A stretch of DNA of 50,058 nt. It comes from JABDBK01 sp964453575. GTDB lineage: Bacteria > Pseudomonadota > Gammaproteobacteria > DSM-16500. Positions 16,801 to 24,519 of the stretch are shown one piece after another (the first letter of the stretch is position 1; every line of letters starts with the position of its first letter). The notes under the pieces are model-generated. The model did not search any database. It saw only the letters and a list, made by a program, of their open reading frames with translations, and was not told the origin of the DNA. Where the stretch lies: the NCBI GenBank assembly GCA_964453575.1, contig CAYVRW010000005.1:1-50058 (forward strand), in the 5' to 3' direction. Both the position numbers and the translations under genes were made by a program.

Positions 16801-18137
16801 AAGCTATATTGTCACATTTAAAACATCAATACATTATTTATAATGGTATAACAACCAATTTTTTAGGTTATTTCATTTTAAGAAATAATGACAAGGAGGA
16901 TGCTTTTTATTATAATAAAATTTTTGTAGAAATTCCTCGCGAATGTTTACTAGATTGTTTTAATAACATGGGAATTCAAGATTTTACTATTTCATTGACT
17001 ATGCTTGATTACATTATTCAAAATGTTCCGAAAGGTAACATTTCCGATATTTTTAAAGTGAACTTTACAATTTCAGAAAATGTACCACAGGAAAAATTTA
17101 TTCATGATTTATTTCAATTACTTTCTTATCCTGCTTTAATTAAAGATGATATTACTACCTTATTCGAACGTATATCTTATGAAACATTAGCAGCCATGGC
17201 AAAAAGCGAATATTATGCTATTAACCTGGATACTATTAAAAATTCTGACAAACAAGAATTTATTGTAGAAACCATATCAAAAAGACTAACCTTGCGAGAA
17301 TATAAAGAAGAAAAAGAAGAAAAAACCGTAACTCTCAATCAGCATCAATTTTTTCAGCCTGGAAAAAATGAACTATTTGATAGGCTGCTTATGCATGTTG
17401 TCCGTGGAGAACAAGAGCAAGCTGAAGTCATTATTAGGGAACATCCCGAGCTTCTCTTTCAATCAGGTAATGTAACAGATCTTTCAGGCAATACATTTAT
17501 AGATTACTCCCCATGCCAATTAGCCGCTTATGCGCATGATGAGCATATGCTTAAGATGATGGCGGGTTATCTTGATCGTGTTAAAGATGGTGAAGCACAA
17601 TTCGTAAGCATTATTAAAGAGGCTGATGAGGCAGCTGATGCTCAAGTACCCTATGATTTTAGTCTATTAATTGATGCTATTACAGCAAATTCTGATGAAG
17701 AAATAGCAGAGGCTTTAAGATCATTTCGACACGATTTTGGTCCACACACCATACGATATGAAAAGTCTTTTAGTCTTAACCATCTTTTAATAGCTAATGA
17801 AATTTATAGAAAAAAATACGATGATCATTCATGGAACTTTAAACAATTACTGTGCTTTCGTACCCATGTTATTGGTTATCTGCAACGTTCGTTACCCGCT
17901 TGCTATGCACAAGCCATCTGTCAACGTGTTACATCGACTGAGCAACCTTTAAAACGAAAGTTATTATTAGAAGAGAATGGTATGCCGTTTTATTCGCCTG
18001 AAGCCGGTAGAGGGCTAGGTTATGATTATGCAATACGTACTGGGTCTCGGTACTTGGGAAAGTTATATGAAACAAAAAGAAGAACGATGAGAGATATTGT
18101 AAAACAACTAGATGAAAAGTGTAGGCCCAAGTTATAA
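13710..18137 (+). CDS. Giant protein of unknown family, paralog 2
   Basis: A 1475-residue paralog of the preceding protein. The first 39 residues are identical, much of the middle (for example DFTVWDNIPDKDFPSVLCRM and NIDHYYMLSNFDIFNKLSEL) is nearly so, and the rest is moderately similar. It carries the same duplicated module, starting near 453 and 1216. In copy 1 of the module it keeps a segment (about 640-695, including GLGYDYAIYG) that paralog 1 has lost there; both keep it in the last module. The last module ends GLGYDYAIRTGS and a basic tail. GAGG eight bases upstream supports the ATG. No enzyme motif was found. Tandem duplication with later divergence is clear; function is unknown. Confidence 0.8.
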   Translation: MSQSGQLLPAYLKPEAFAVALEIKEEQGSPYDGKAECIANYPKGGTPAEKKPFQDQFYQLIEKFAVWGEDNGLYTDLIDDNFILFKDNIFHPQWAENSQNAAYFEKIKSSLEKIYLLLNNEQVSPTKKISVYNDLCDMFSVCSPGLDIHIENAYFSLSSNTSLNYWLAEKRNNIIRCHADEYNEQHHISEICSVHTLKPLAHDAAEQNWNPSVATSHIKDTHVPKVTKEEFIAFRKYFVGEFNPNAIRECIKTNLHFELNNIFEALKLNNEKNPSPWKDAKHTNYTEFVKRATNLINSLGIYSKNGMYDFLENSEDYTEFRPDIEAIVDLLCQQVLSPELYFDPVNKQYYKLIPYQWIDRRYPLEMIDFTVWDNIPDKDFPSVLCRMLKEIDGKHVKQLLKNISNEKLQTIHKNEAFSKTLSSVINNKEKEAYIVGKVSKILSVPEEKHQSFQPGENKPLDELLLHIVHGRQDEAEAIIKANPKLVFMSGNVQAPSGDIFMDYSPLKLACYMHDMDMVEMMKPYAYQVQYGEEQFNSLLKEAGEAFNNRKTYDFAKLADVITSGDEEEIKKALDQFRKRFEPKYIKNKKSFNIQNLIKAYEIYISNYDVWSKEHGTLYWCQVIGYLQRSLPICCIPIFYTQQVLEGNSHKGLRRQIILASFKDFYPAVKNEPKGLGYDYAIYGAPAYKPPAKFFAFPYKTRLETCVKRKQERCNELTETPVLADLLHDVVKLCPEDKKDSYFYLLAILVQNHWGKYYAPDNLSRCEQAGILNEESYKVILNGFESIFFSPLKFNGDFLAGYALVAKELKPEYLKLMIKQKDFFKSFSISDEERLTFTAIIHEEISGKSFLYYLLKECDVDIAKQFIKNATVFELDQLGDIWTEIYIYKLFDLEENQCPEFLQLALKKIPPVFLAEIIKEPNNNPFNNKKLQEDFCNMLDLIGTKLKPQDLANLILKANIDHYYMLSNFDIFNKLSELLPAPLLLNIFVSKNLLPKAFDPEHNSSRAITSIVVLMIRAFYVELKAKNPEKKQAILSHLKHQYIIYNGITTNFLGYFILRNNDKEDAFYYNKIFVEIPRECLLDCFNNMGIQDFTISLTMLDYIIQNVPKGNISDIFKVNFTISENVPQEKFIHDLFQLLSYPALIKDDITTLFERISYETLAAMAKSEYYAINLDTIKNSDKQEFIVETISKRLTLREYKEEKEEKTVTLNQHQFFQPGKNELFDRLLMHVVRGEQEQAEVIIREHPELLFQSGNVTDLSGNTFIDYSPCQLAAYAHDEHMLKMMAGYLDRVKDGEAQFVSIIKEADEAADAQVPYDFSLLIDAITANSDEEIAEALRSFRHDFGPHTIRYEKSFSLNHLLIANEIYRKKYDDHSWNFKQLLCFRTHVIGYLQRSLPACYAQAICQRVTSTEQPLKRKLLLEENGMPFYSPEAGRGLGYDYAIRTGSRYLGKLYETKRRTMRDIVKQLDEKCRPKL

Positions 18138-18204
18138 TAAGATCAAGCTGGACCTTACGTATTTTTATTAAAAATGCTAAGATTGCAATTTTGGCAGTGA
18201 ACAT

Positions 18205-19410
18205 ATGGATCAATTTGAAATTCTCATGATCATGGAAGGCGAAATTGCCACAACACAAATCATCGAACGCTTATTGTTAGCTTTAATACCTTACGGATTT
18301 ACCTATAAAAAACGTTTACCTCATGAATTGAAAAAATCAGATTTTCAGTCGCATACTATTCCTCTGTTTGTACGATCCAGCGATCCTGTGCTTATAGCAT
18401 GGATCAATTTTCTTGAGGTTGAAAATCATCCTTATATTTATTACTTAGATGATAATTTTTGGATGCTTCAAGGTAATTCGGAAGTTGCTAAATATTATCA
18501 AGATAAGCTTGTTCGAAAATCATTAACCTATATTATTTCAAGAGCAAGTCTAGTATTAACTAATTCACCGGAATTAGCTAAGTTTCTTGTTAGTTTTAAT
18601 AACAAGATTCAAGTATTATCACCTTTTTTTGATTTTTCTTTGATAAATAAAATGCCAAAAATTAAATCAAATGAAATTCGCATTGGATTTGCAGGGAGTA
18701 CATCCAGAGTCGACGATTTGGATATGATTGCTCCTAGTATTTTTAAAATCATTGAACAATTTCCCCAAGTTATTTTTGAATTTGCAGGTGTGATGCCCCG
18801 TAATATATTAGAAAATGAAAAAATTCGATTTTTTCCACATATATCAAGTTATTCTGAATACCTTGCATTTCAAATGGAGCGGCATTGGGACATTGGTTTA
18901 GCTCCTCTTATAGATAATTTATCTAATCGCTGTAAAACAAATAACAAATATCGGGAATATGGCGCATGTGGTATTGCTGGGATATATTCGAATGTACCTC
19001 CTTATAGACAATCCATTAAATCTAAAGTTACTGGATTAATTGTGAAAAATTCCCCAGAATCATGGACATCAGCAATGCTGTCGCTTATTGAAAATCCAAT
19101 GTTACGTAATGATATTTGTAAAAATGCCTATGCTGATGTGCTCGCAAAATATTCCATTGATGCTGTTAGGGAGTCATGGTTGAATGTTATGGAATTATTT
19201 GCGACACAGTTAAAAATTTCTAAAAATAAAACAAAAAAATTTAAACGATTGCATTATATACTTCTAAGATGCCGCTTTAGAATCGAAGTGTTTTGGTTGA
19301 AAATTGTATCTGCTTATCAATCTGGTAACAAAATGAATGTCATTAAGGTGATAATGCATTATATGCGTCAGTGTTTTATTGTGAGTTTTCGTAAACTAAG
19401 CAGGCTATAG
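18205..19410 (+). CDS. GT-B fold glycosyltransferase
   Basis: This 401-residue protein looks like a family 1/4-type glycosyltransferase. The second Rossmann half is recognisable: EIRIGFAGSTSRVDDLDMI, then VIFEFAGVMP, and the nucleotide-sugar region WDIGLAPLIDNLSNRCKTNN followed by KYREYGACGIAGIYSNVPPY, which matches the usual IGLAPLxDxxFNxxKSxxKxLEYxAxGxPxVxSxxxPY pattern. The N-terminus (EILMIMEGEIATTQIIERLL) is less typical. The basic C-terminal tail (KISKNKTKKFKRLHYILLRC) may sit on the membrane. It probably adds one sugar to the LPS. It is the only gene of its block on the plus strand and ends four bases before the structured element at 19415. Confidence 0.8.
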   Translation: MDQFEILMIMEGEIATTQIIERLLLALIPYGFTYKKRLPHELKKSDFQSHTIPLFVRSSDPVLIAWINFLEVENHPYIYYLDDNFWMLQGNSEVAKYYQDKLVRKSLTYIISRASLVLTNSPELAKFLVSFNNKIQVLSPFFDFSLINKMPKIKSNEIRIGFAGSTSRVDDLDMIAPSIFKIIEQFPQVIFEFAGVMPRNILENEKIRFFPHISSYSEYLAFQMERHWDIGLAPLIDNLSNRCKTNNKYREYGACGIAGIYSNVPPYRQSIKSKVTGLIVKNSPESWTSAMLSLIENPMLRNDICKNAYADVLAKYSIDAVRESWLNVMELFATQLKISKNKTKKFKRLHYILLRCRFRIEVFWLKIVSAYQSGNKMNVIKVIMHYMRQCFIVSFRKLSRL

Positions 19411-19414
19411 CGGC

Positions 19415-19518
19415 AAAAAGTATGGTTATAGTTGTTTTAAGCGACTTGGTGACAGGATGTCACCCAAAATACATGGATGTATGCTTTGGAGCGAGAAACA
19501 ACTATAACCATACTTTTT
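19415..19518 (+). repeat. Structured element, copy 1 (23-bp arms, two GGA hairpins)
   Basis: The left arm 19415-19437 and right arm 19496-19518 are perfectly complementary over 23 bases. The core (19438-19495) holds AGCGACTT, hairpin P2 at 19448-19464 (GGTGACA-GGA-TGTCACC), hairpin P3 at 19469-19482 (ATACA-TGGA-TGTAT) and TTTGGAGCG. The copy at 36561 has the same core layout but unrelated arms. Here the element fills the gap between convergent genes. The right arm ends in a T-run, the left arm's complement does too, and the minus-strand stop codon touches it, so it could act as a two-way terminator. The conserved core points to something more. Confidence 0.75.
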
Positions 19519-20408
19519 TAAACTGCTACAATAAGACTTTTGATCCATTTCCTAGCATGACGTAATGGACTGGTCATCCGCCAAGATAAAGAACCATACA
19601 TGGAGGATACCTCCCTATGCAAAACAAGATACTCAACTTGTAATTCGGTGTAGTTAAGACATAATTTTTTAAGTACCTGTTGAGTCAATTGATCACGTTG
19701 CTCGGGACATTGCATTTTGTTAAACCATTTATCTGTTTCAGTTTTTCTTTCCAAGGTGGATAACTGCGCACGCGGTTTGGCCGAAAAGTGACACGCTGTC
19801 ACTGCTATACGAGTTCCAAATGTTAAACCTTCTGTTCTCAAAAATTTTCGCCACATATAAAGATCTGTCCATATATCTTGAGGCGCGGGTGACCAACCTT
19901 GGGATAAACGTCGATACGCCGCCATGGTGTAACCTGAGGTCGTAAGACCAAAAAAATTATATTTGCTTTTTAACATTCGTTGAACTGTAGCTGGATGATG
20001 TAAATCATCGGCCAATCCATAAATTCCATTTTCTACAGTAGGATTTACAATACATGCGGTTAAATTACCAAAATCAAAACGTTGAAGTAGTTTTGACATT
20101 TCTTCGAGATGATTAGGAAACCAAAAATCATCATCAGCGATGTGTGCAACATATTTTCCCTTTGCTTGCTGTAATGCAATATGTCTATAAGCTTCACCAT
20201 GCCGTTCGCCTTTGGGAAATGGAAAAACACTGATGCGATGATCTTGGTTCGCAAATGACTGTGCAGAAGTAACGGTATCCGACGGAGCTCCATCACAAAT
20301 AATGAATAATTCAAAATCTTGAATCGTTTGCGCCAAAACCGATTTAATTGCATAAGTTATTAAATCAGCATTTCGATGTACTGGTAATAAAATAGTAAAT
20401 AATGTCAT
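19518..20408 (-). CDS. Family 2 glycosyltransferase
   Basis: A 296-residue GT-A (GT2) enzyme. The N-terminus FTILLPVHRNADLITYAIKS is the standard opening; the metal/nucleotide-binding acids are in HIADDDFWFP (near 94), and W-T-D-L-Y-M-W around 190 fits the acceptor side. The C-terminal SLSWRMTSPLRHARKWI is the SxSWrxTxPLR tail common at the end of O-antigen transferases and probably membrane-associated. It is the last gene of the long minus-strand sugar operon and overlaps the oxidoreductase gene upstream by four bases. Donor and acceptor are unknown. Confidence 0.87.
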   Translation of the reverse strand: MTLFTILLPVHRNADLITYAIKSVLAQTIQDFELFIICDGAPSDTVTSAQSFANQDHRISVFPFPKGERHGEAYRHIALQQAKGKYVAHIADDDFWFPNHLEEMSKLLQRFDFGNLTACIVNPTVENGIYGLADDLHHPATVQRMLKSKYNFFGLTTSGYTMAAYRRLSQGWSPAPQDIWTDLYMWRKFLRTEGLTFGTRIAVTACHFSAKPRAQLSTLERKTETDKWFNKMQCPEQRDQLTQQVLKKLCLNYTELQVEYLVLHREVSSMYGSLSWRMTSPLRHARKWIKSLIVAV

Positions 20409-21349
20409 AATATGACTTCACTAGCTATTTTTACTAAACCTAATCGTGCTCTTATCTCATGAATTATTTCCACGATTAAAACACCTTCTTCTAGAGTGCT
20501 CATGGGCGGTGAACTTCCATTTAAATAATCTAAAAAGGCCTTCAATTCCAGATAAAGCGGCATGCTATCATCTAGCGCTATTTTATGGGCTTCACTATTT
20601 GATGCAGCAGGTTTGCCTTTTACAAAAGTTAATTCATTATCATAAGCTCCCGATAATTCTATGCTGGCCTCACTGCCTACAACATATAAACTACGGCGTT
20701 TTTCAGGCTGAATGGTGGACATTTCAAATATCACAGTAGGTGAATTATTATCTTTTAACATCACGATTACACCAGCGCTGGGATCTGATGATAGTAAAGG
20801 AGTGATAGCATATAGGGGTGGTATCCTGCCAAGTATATGCAATAGGATAGCTAAATCATGCGGCAATAATATCCATAAGGCATCTACATCAGGATGAGGA
20901 TTTCCCCATCCTAATCTGCAAGTTCTGATGAGTTGAATGTCGCCTAAATCGCCTGTTTTTACTTTTTGAGCGATGATCTCAACACCAGGATGATATCGCC
21001 ATTTGTCCATCAAAAAAATCTTGTCTTTTCCATTATGCATCAGTTGTCGCGCACGATGAATATCGTGTGTTAACGGTTTTTCAACAAAAATAGGCTTGTC
21101 ATAAGGAAGTATTTGAGCTATCACATCCGCGTGCGTGCTTGTCGGTGTAGCAACAATAAATCCATCAACTTGTTTAATGGTTTCTGTTAAGCCTATGTAG
21201 GCTTCAGTTGCACCTAATTGTAATGCTTCATCTCTTGCTTTTTCACTGAGCACGAAAACAAACACCTCAGCTTGAAGGGCAAGCAAATCTCTAAGAATGT
21301 ATTTTCCCCAACCGCCGCAACCTATTAATCCTATACGTTTACGCATCAT
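20405..21349 (-). CDS. Gfo/Idh/MocA-family oxidoreductase
   Basis: A 314-residue NAD(P)-dependent sugar oxidoreductase. The Rossmann motif is GLIGCGGWGKYI (residues 7-18), followed by TPTSTHADV and the family's catalytic EKP in PIFVEKPLTHD (near 90). LLPHDLAILLHILG is the typical alpha/beta C-terminal helix. Such enzymes oxidise or reduce ring hydroxyls of nucleotide sugars, for example at C3. It lies between a 3,5-epimerase-like gene (TAATG overlap) and a glycosyltransferase (four-base overlap), so it likely finishes a deoxysugar used by that transferase. AAAGG seven bases upstream supports the first ATG. Confidence 0.85.
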   Translation of the reverse strand: MMRKRIGLIGCGGWGKYILRDLLALQAEVFVFVLSEKARDEALQLGATEAYIGLTETIKQVDGFIVATPTSTHADVIAQILPYDKPIFVEKPLTHDIHRARQLMHNGKDKIFLMDKWRYHPGVEIIAQKVKTGDLGDIQLIRTCRLGWGNPHPDVDALWILLPHDLAILLHILGRIPPLYAITPLLSSDPSAGVIVMLKDNNSPTVIFEMSTIQPEKRRSLYVVGSEASIELSGAYDNELTFVKGKPAASNSEAHKIALDDSMPLYLELKAFLDYLNGSSPPMSTLEEGVLIVEIIHEIRARLGLVKIASEVIL

Positions 21350-21879
21350 TATTTAACCTTTTTTAAATATTCCTGAATCATAGCATCGTAAGTTAAAGCA
21401 TTTAGATCACGCTCAGAAAGTATAGGATTATTCGTTGGCCAAGCTATATTAAGCTCTGGGCTGTTCCACATACACCCTAATTCATCTTCCTTGTCCCAAT
21501 ATTCAGAAACAGCGTAGATATGAGTCGAATCTTTATTAAAATAAAATCCATGTGCGACACCTGTGGGAATAATAGCCGCTTGCAACGTATCTTCTTTAAG
21601 ATCTACCACAAATGTCTGGCCTCTGCTTGTCGAATCAGGACGAACATCATGCAGATATAATGTCATATGGCCTTTTAGTACAATAAGATAATCCAAATGT
21701 TTCCAGTGTAAATGTACACCGCGTAATACATGAGTTTTGCTATGCGTAACGTTCCATTGCAATACTTCCAGGCCAAGAGACCATTCATTGCGATACAATT
21801 CAGCAAATGTACCACGATCGTCATGATGCATTTGAAGAGAGACAAGCTTAGCGCCGTCAGGTAATTTTTCCCTATGCAT
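21349..21879 (-). CDS. RmlC-like cupin, sugar epimerase family
   Basis: This 176-residue cupin belongs to the dTDP-4-dehydrorhamnose 3,5-epimerase superfamily: DDRGTFAELYRNEW, THVLRGVHLHW (the His of RGLHxQ in RmlC), AAIIPTGVAHGFYF and WNSPELNIAWP. It is clearly more diverged than the two other RmlC-type proteins in the window. The QxKLVxVxxG strand is replaced by HLDYLIVLKGHM. It may be a 3- or 5-epimerase or a ketoisomerase on another keto sugar. It is translationally coupled to the Gfo/Idh/MocA oxidoreductase, so the two probably act in turn. Confidence 0.75.
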   Translation of the reverse strand: MHREKLPDGAKLVSLQMHHDDRGTFAELYRNEWSLGLEVLQWNVTHSKTHVLRGVHLHWKHLDYLIVLKGHMTLYLHDVRPDSTSRGQTFVVDLKEDTLQAAIIPTGVAHGFYFNKDSTHIYAVSEYWDKEDELGCMWNSPELNIAWPTNNPILSERDLNALTYDAMIQEYLKKVK

Positions 21880-21888
21880 AGTCGTCCT

Positions 21889-22485
21889 TTATAATTTATT
21901 TTTTAACCACAACAATCCAAGCAAGGTAGGCGCGTTTTTGATTTTTCCTTGATCCATTAAATCAAACGCTTCCTGGCTGCTGACATTTAATACTTTGATA
22001 TCTTCATTTTCATGATCTAATCCATGTATGCCGTCGATATTTTTTGCATCGACACGCCCATAGAAAAGACTAAGCTGTTCATTGCTGCCGCCTGGACTTA
22101 CGAAGTAATGAAAAATGGGTTGCAACTCAAGTAATTTACAACCCGCTTCTTCTTCACTTTCTCTATGTGCGACTTCGTCAGGTTTTTCACCAGGTTCTAT
22201 AAGGCCAGCAGGAATTTCGATAAGCCATGGGCTCTCTGGATCAGCAAGTGCGCCAATGCGAAATTGTTGAATTAAAATAACTTTATCCAAGATAGGATCA
22301 TAAGGCAAAATGGCAACTGCGGATTTTCGTTCAAAACGTTCTAGCGAAAAATCGCTGCTCCAGCCGTTTTTAAATAATCGATGGCGCAAAGCATAGCGCG
22401 ATAAAGTAAAAACACCTTTATATAAAACTTCACGTTTTAGGATTTCATAGTCATCATGACCGAAGACAGTATATTTATTTTTCAT
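21889..22485 (-). CDS. NUDIX hydrolase, ADP-ribose pyrophosphatase type
   Basis: A 198-residue NUDIX enzyme of the NudF/ADP-ribose pyrophosphatase group. The Nudix box is complete: GLIEPGEKPDEVAHRE followed by SEEEAGC, giving Gx5Ex7REUxEExGU. The preceding LIQQFRIGAL and following YFVSPGGSNEQLSLFYGRV are typical NudF features. It splits ADP-ribose or a related nucleoside diphosphate sugar to AMP and sugar phosphate. Inside a sugar operon it might recycle or police nucleotide sugars, though NudF is also a housekeeping enzyme. ATG at 22485 is preferred to the in-frame TTG at 22506; the Shine-Dalgarno is weak (GGTG). Confidence 0.85.
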   Translation of the reverse strand: MKNKYTVFGHDDYEILKREVLYKGVFTLSRYALRHRLFKNGWSSDFSLERFERKSAVAILPYDPILDKVILIQQFRIGALADPESPWLIEIPAGLIEPGEKPDEVAHRESEEEAGCKLLELQPIFHYFVSPGGSNEQLSLFYGRVDAKNIDGIHGLDHENEDIKVLNVSSQEAFDLMDQGKIKNAPTLLGLLWLKNKL

Positions 22486-22546
22486 AAAACACCATATTGA
22501 AAACAAATGTAACGGAATGGAACACGGTTAGAATTATTATGACGCA

Positions 22547-22567
22547 CTATGTGGAACATGTCTCCAT
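22547..22567 (-). pseudogene. Vestigial 3' end of an epimerase-like gene
   Basis: Seven codons reading M-E-T-C-S-T-stop on the minus strand match the last codons M-E-I-C-S-A-stop of the reductase gene at 23665-24519. All differences in this stretch are transitions, and similarity continues a little beyond the stop. It lies just after the methyltransferase gene's stop. It may be what is left of a second copy of the reductase gene, with the methyltransferase gene between the two tails. It is short, so chance is not excluded. Confidence 0.35.
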
Positions 22568-22572
22568 CGATT

Positions 22573-23640
22573 TTATGATGATTTCAATTTTACAAAACCC
22601 TGTTCTTGAAATAAATTTTGAATCGTATCTTCTCGGTTGAGTAGCAATTTCCATGGCGATGAAAGTAGATAGTCCTTGCTTAAGAGCTCAATATTATCAA
22701 GACTATTAAAAGTTTTTTTCCATTGTTTAAAATATACAAAAAATCGAGTTATTTTTTGAATAATTGCTTTGTAATGGTCAATTTGAGCATGTGTCATTTC
22801 ATGAAGTGAGCTAATATTTGCGAAAGCATCAAAATAGTTTTCTGGAAATAATTCAATTTGGTTGGCGGTAAAAAAAGCAATATCCGCTGATTCAACTTCA
22901 TCTGCTATTTCATAAAATGATTGAAAGGGTCTAAAATTAAAAATACGATGGTTAGGGAAAACTTTTGTTAAATACCATTGCGCTACATTTAATGCCGGAG
23001 GGATATCAAAAATAAAATAACGACATGGGCCGCCAGCAAGAAATGCATAGGCTAATCTCCCGTATCCAGCGCCTAATTCAGCAATCACAGGAGTTTTGCT
23101 ATTACTCAGTATTTTTATATATTCTGTCATTGTACTTCGTTCACGTAAGGAATTTGCTAAATCCTGAGAAATTAATTTATCTTTCAGATAAATTCGCAAA
23201 GGATTACCTATGTCAGGTTCGCTAATCCTATTTCCAATTTTTTCAGGATCATGATCGAGGGCATATTGCCAAAGCATACCGACAAAAAATCGGTATAAAT
23301 CCTTATAATCTGGATCAAGTAAAAAAGGATTCTTCTCAGAACAATCAACAAATAAAAGATCGTTTGTATCTATCGATGTCTGCAAAGGGATTACCGAAGG
23401 ATTTTGAGACCAATAACGTAGTAATTGATTATATTGATTGTCTTTAAAATCCAGAGGAACCCAATTAAAATACATTTGATTGATTGTGCGTTTAAAATTT
23501 TCAAGTCTTAAACTTGAAATTTTTTCTAGGTGCAAGTTATTTAATGTTATCCAAAAATTAGAAGGAGAATAAATAGGGCTATCTCTTGTAAGTTCTTTAT
23601 TCATCAGATTTATAGTATTGTGAAATTCCATTGCGTTCAA
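22573..23640 (-). CDS. Putative sugar O-methyltransferase
   Basis: A 355-residue SAM-dependent methyltransferase of the putative sugar O-methyltransferase type found in LPS loci. SAM motif I is VIAELGAGYGRLAYAFL (about 180-196), followed by an acidic strand, YFIFDIPPALNVAQWYL; the same layout occurs in the gene at 31654. The N-terminal third has no known motif. A TTG start at 23640 is chosen because GGAG lies seven bases upstream (GGAGAAGAAAA-TTG), whereas the ATG at 23631 is 16 bases from it. It lies 24 bases after the reductase gene in the same operon. It probably methylates a hydroxyl of a polymer sugar. Confidence 0.72.
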   Translation of the reverse strand: MNAMEFHNTINLMNKELTRDSPIYSPSNFWITLNNLHLEKISSLRLENFKRTINQMYFNWVPLDFKDNQYNQLLRYWSQNPSVIPLQTSIDTNDLLFVDCSEKNPFLLDPDYKDLYRFFVGMLWQYALDHDPEKIGNRISEPDIGNPLRIYLKDKLISQDLANSLRERSTMTEYIKILSNSKTPVIAELGAGYGRLAYAFLAGGPCRYFIFDIPPALNVAQWYLTKVFPNHRIFNFRPFQSFYEIADEVESADIAFFTANQIELFPENYFDAFANISSLHEMTHAQIDHYKAIIQKITRFFVYFKQWKKTFNSLDNIELLSKDYLLSSPWKLLLNREDTIQNLFQEQGFVKLKSS

Positions 23641-23664
23641 TTTTCTTCTCCAAATAATAATGTG

Positions 23665-24519
23665 TTATGCGGAACATATTTCCATAAGTAGACTTATTTT
23701 TTTTGGGATACCCCAAAAGGCAAGCGGTTCATATTGGGGATAAGGATAATGTCCGCAGTTAATAGTAATTTCGACATTTCTTTCTTGGCAATAATTTATT
23801 ACTAACTGATAAACAGAAATAGGTTTTCCGCTGCAACAATTAATGATGCCGTTACATTGCTTATTATTAACTAGTTGTGCAAAGTAGGAAGCCACTTGTG
23901 TAACAGGTAAATAATCACGTAGCTGATCACCAGGAGACATATTAAATATTTTTTGATTTTCATCAATTGCTCGTGATAATTGCGGTAATAAACTGTTTGG
24001 CGATTGCCCATCACCCGTCAAATAAAATAAACGCACCCACTGCAAAATAAAATCTTCAGATTTTTGTAGTAATTGAAGAGATTTTCGCAATGTATCTTTT
24101 GCTATACCATAAGCTGTTTTTGGAAAAGTAGGCATTTCTTCATCAAGCGGTCCAGATTGCATGCCATACTCTAAACATGTTCCTGCAACCATAATATGTC
24201 TGATATTAGCAGATATAGCTGCTTTTAAAAATTTTAAATCAGCGGGTAAGTTGGTATCAACATGAAATAACTCGTTATAACGAGGTAAATTTGCCCATGC
24301 TAAATGAATTAACACATCAATTTGTAAATGATGTTGCCATAATTTATCCACATTATGATACAAGTCGCATTCAATAAAAGTAATTGCATCAGCCCACCAA
24401 AATTTTTTTAATTTCTGCTGATCTCTACCAACAGCTATCACAGTATGACCGTCATTTAAAAGTGCTGGCACAACATGTTGACCTACAAAACCTGTGGCGC
24501 CTGTGATTAAAATTCTCAT
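23665..24519 (-). CDS. NAD(P)-dependent sugar epimerase/reductase
   Basis: A 284-residue short-chain (extended SDR) enzyme. The nucleotide motif is MRILITGATGFVGQHV (1-16), with VLIHLAWANLP as the active-site strand and a Y-G-I-A-K motif (TAYGIAKDTLRK) giving the catalytic Tyr and Lys. It follows the C-methyltransferase gene with a four-base overlap. In comparable clusters this enzyme reduces the C4 keto group after C-methylation, giving the finished CDP-6-deoxy-3-C-methylhexose. That step is inferred from gene order. Confidence 0.85.
   Translation of the reverse strand: MRILITGATGFVGQHVVPALLNDGHTVIAVGRDQQKLKKFWWADAITFIECDLYHNVDKLWQHHLQIDVLIHLAWANLPRYNELFHVDTNLPADLKFLKAAISANIRHIMVAGTCLEYGMQSGPLDEEMPTFPKTAYGIAKDTLRKSLQLLQKSEDFILQWVRLFYLTGDGQSPNSLLPQLSRAIDENQKIFNMSPGDQLRDYLPVTQVASYFAQLVNNKQCNGIINCCSGKPISVYQLVINYCQERNVEITINCGHYPYPQYEPLAFWGIPKKISLLMEICSA

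Noticed and set aside
19415..19518. Retron-like msr/msd region, because the arms are followed by AGC as after the a1 repeat in retrons
   Set aside because: No reverse transcriptase gene is nearby, the core is only about 58 bases and has no long msd stem.
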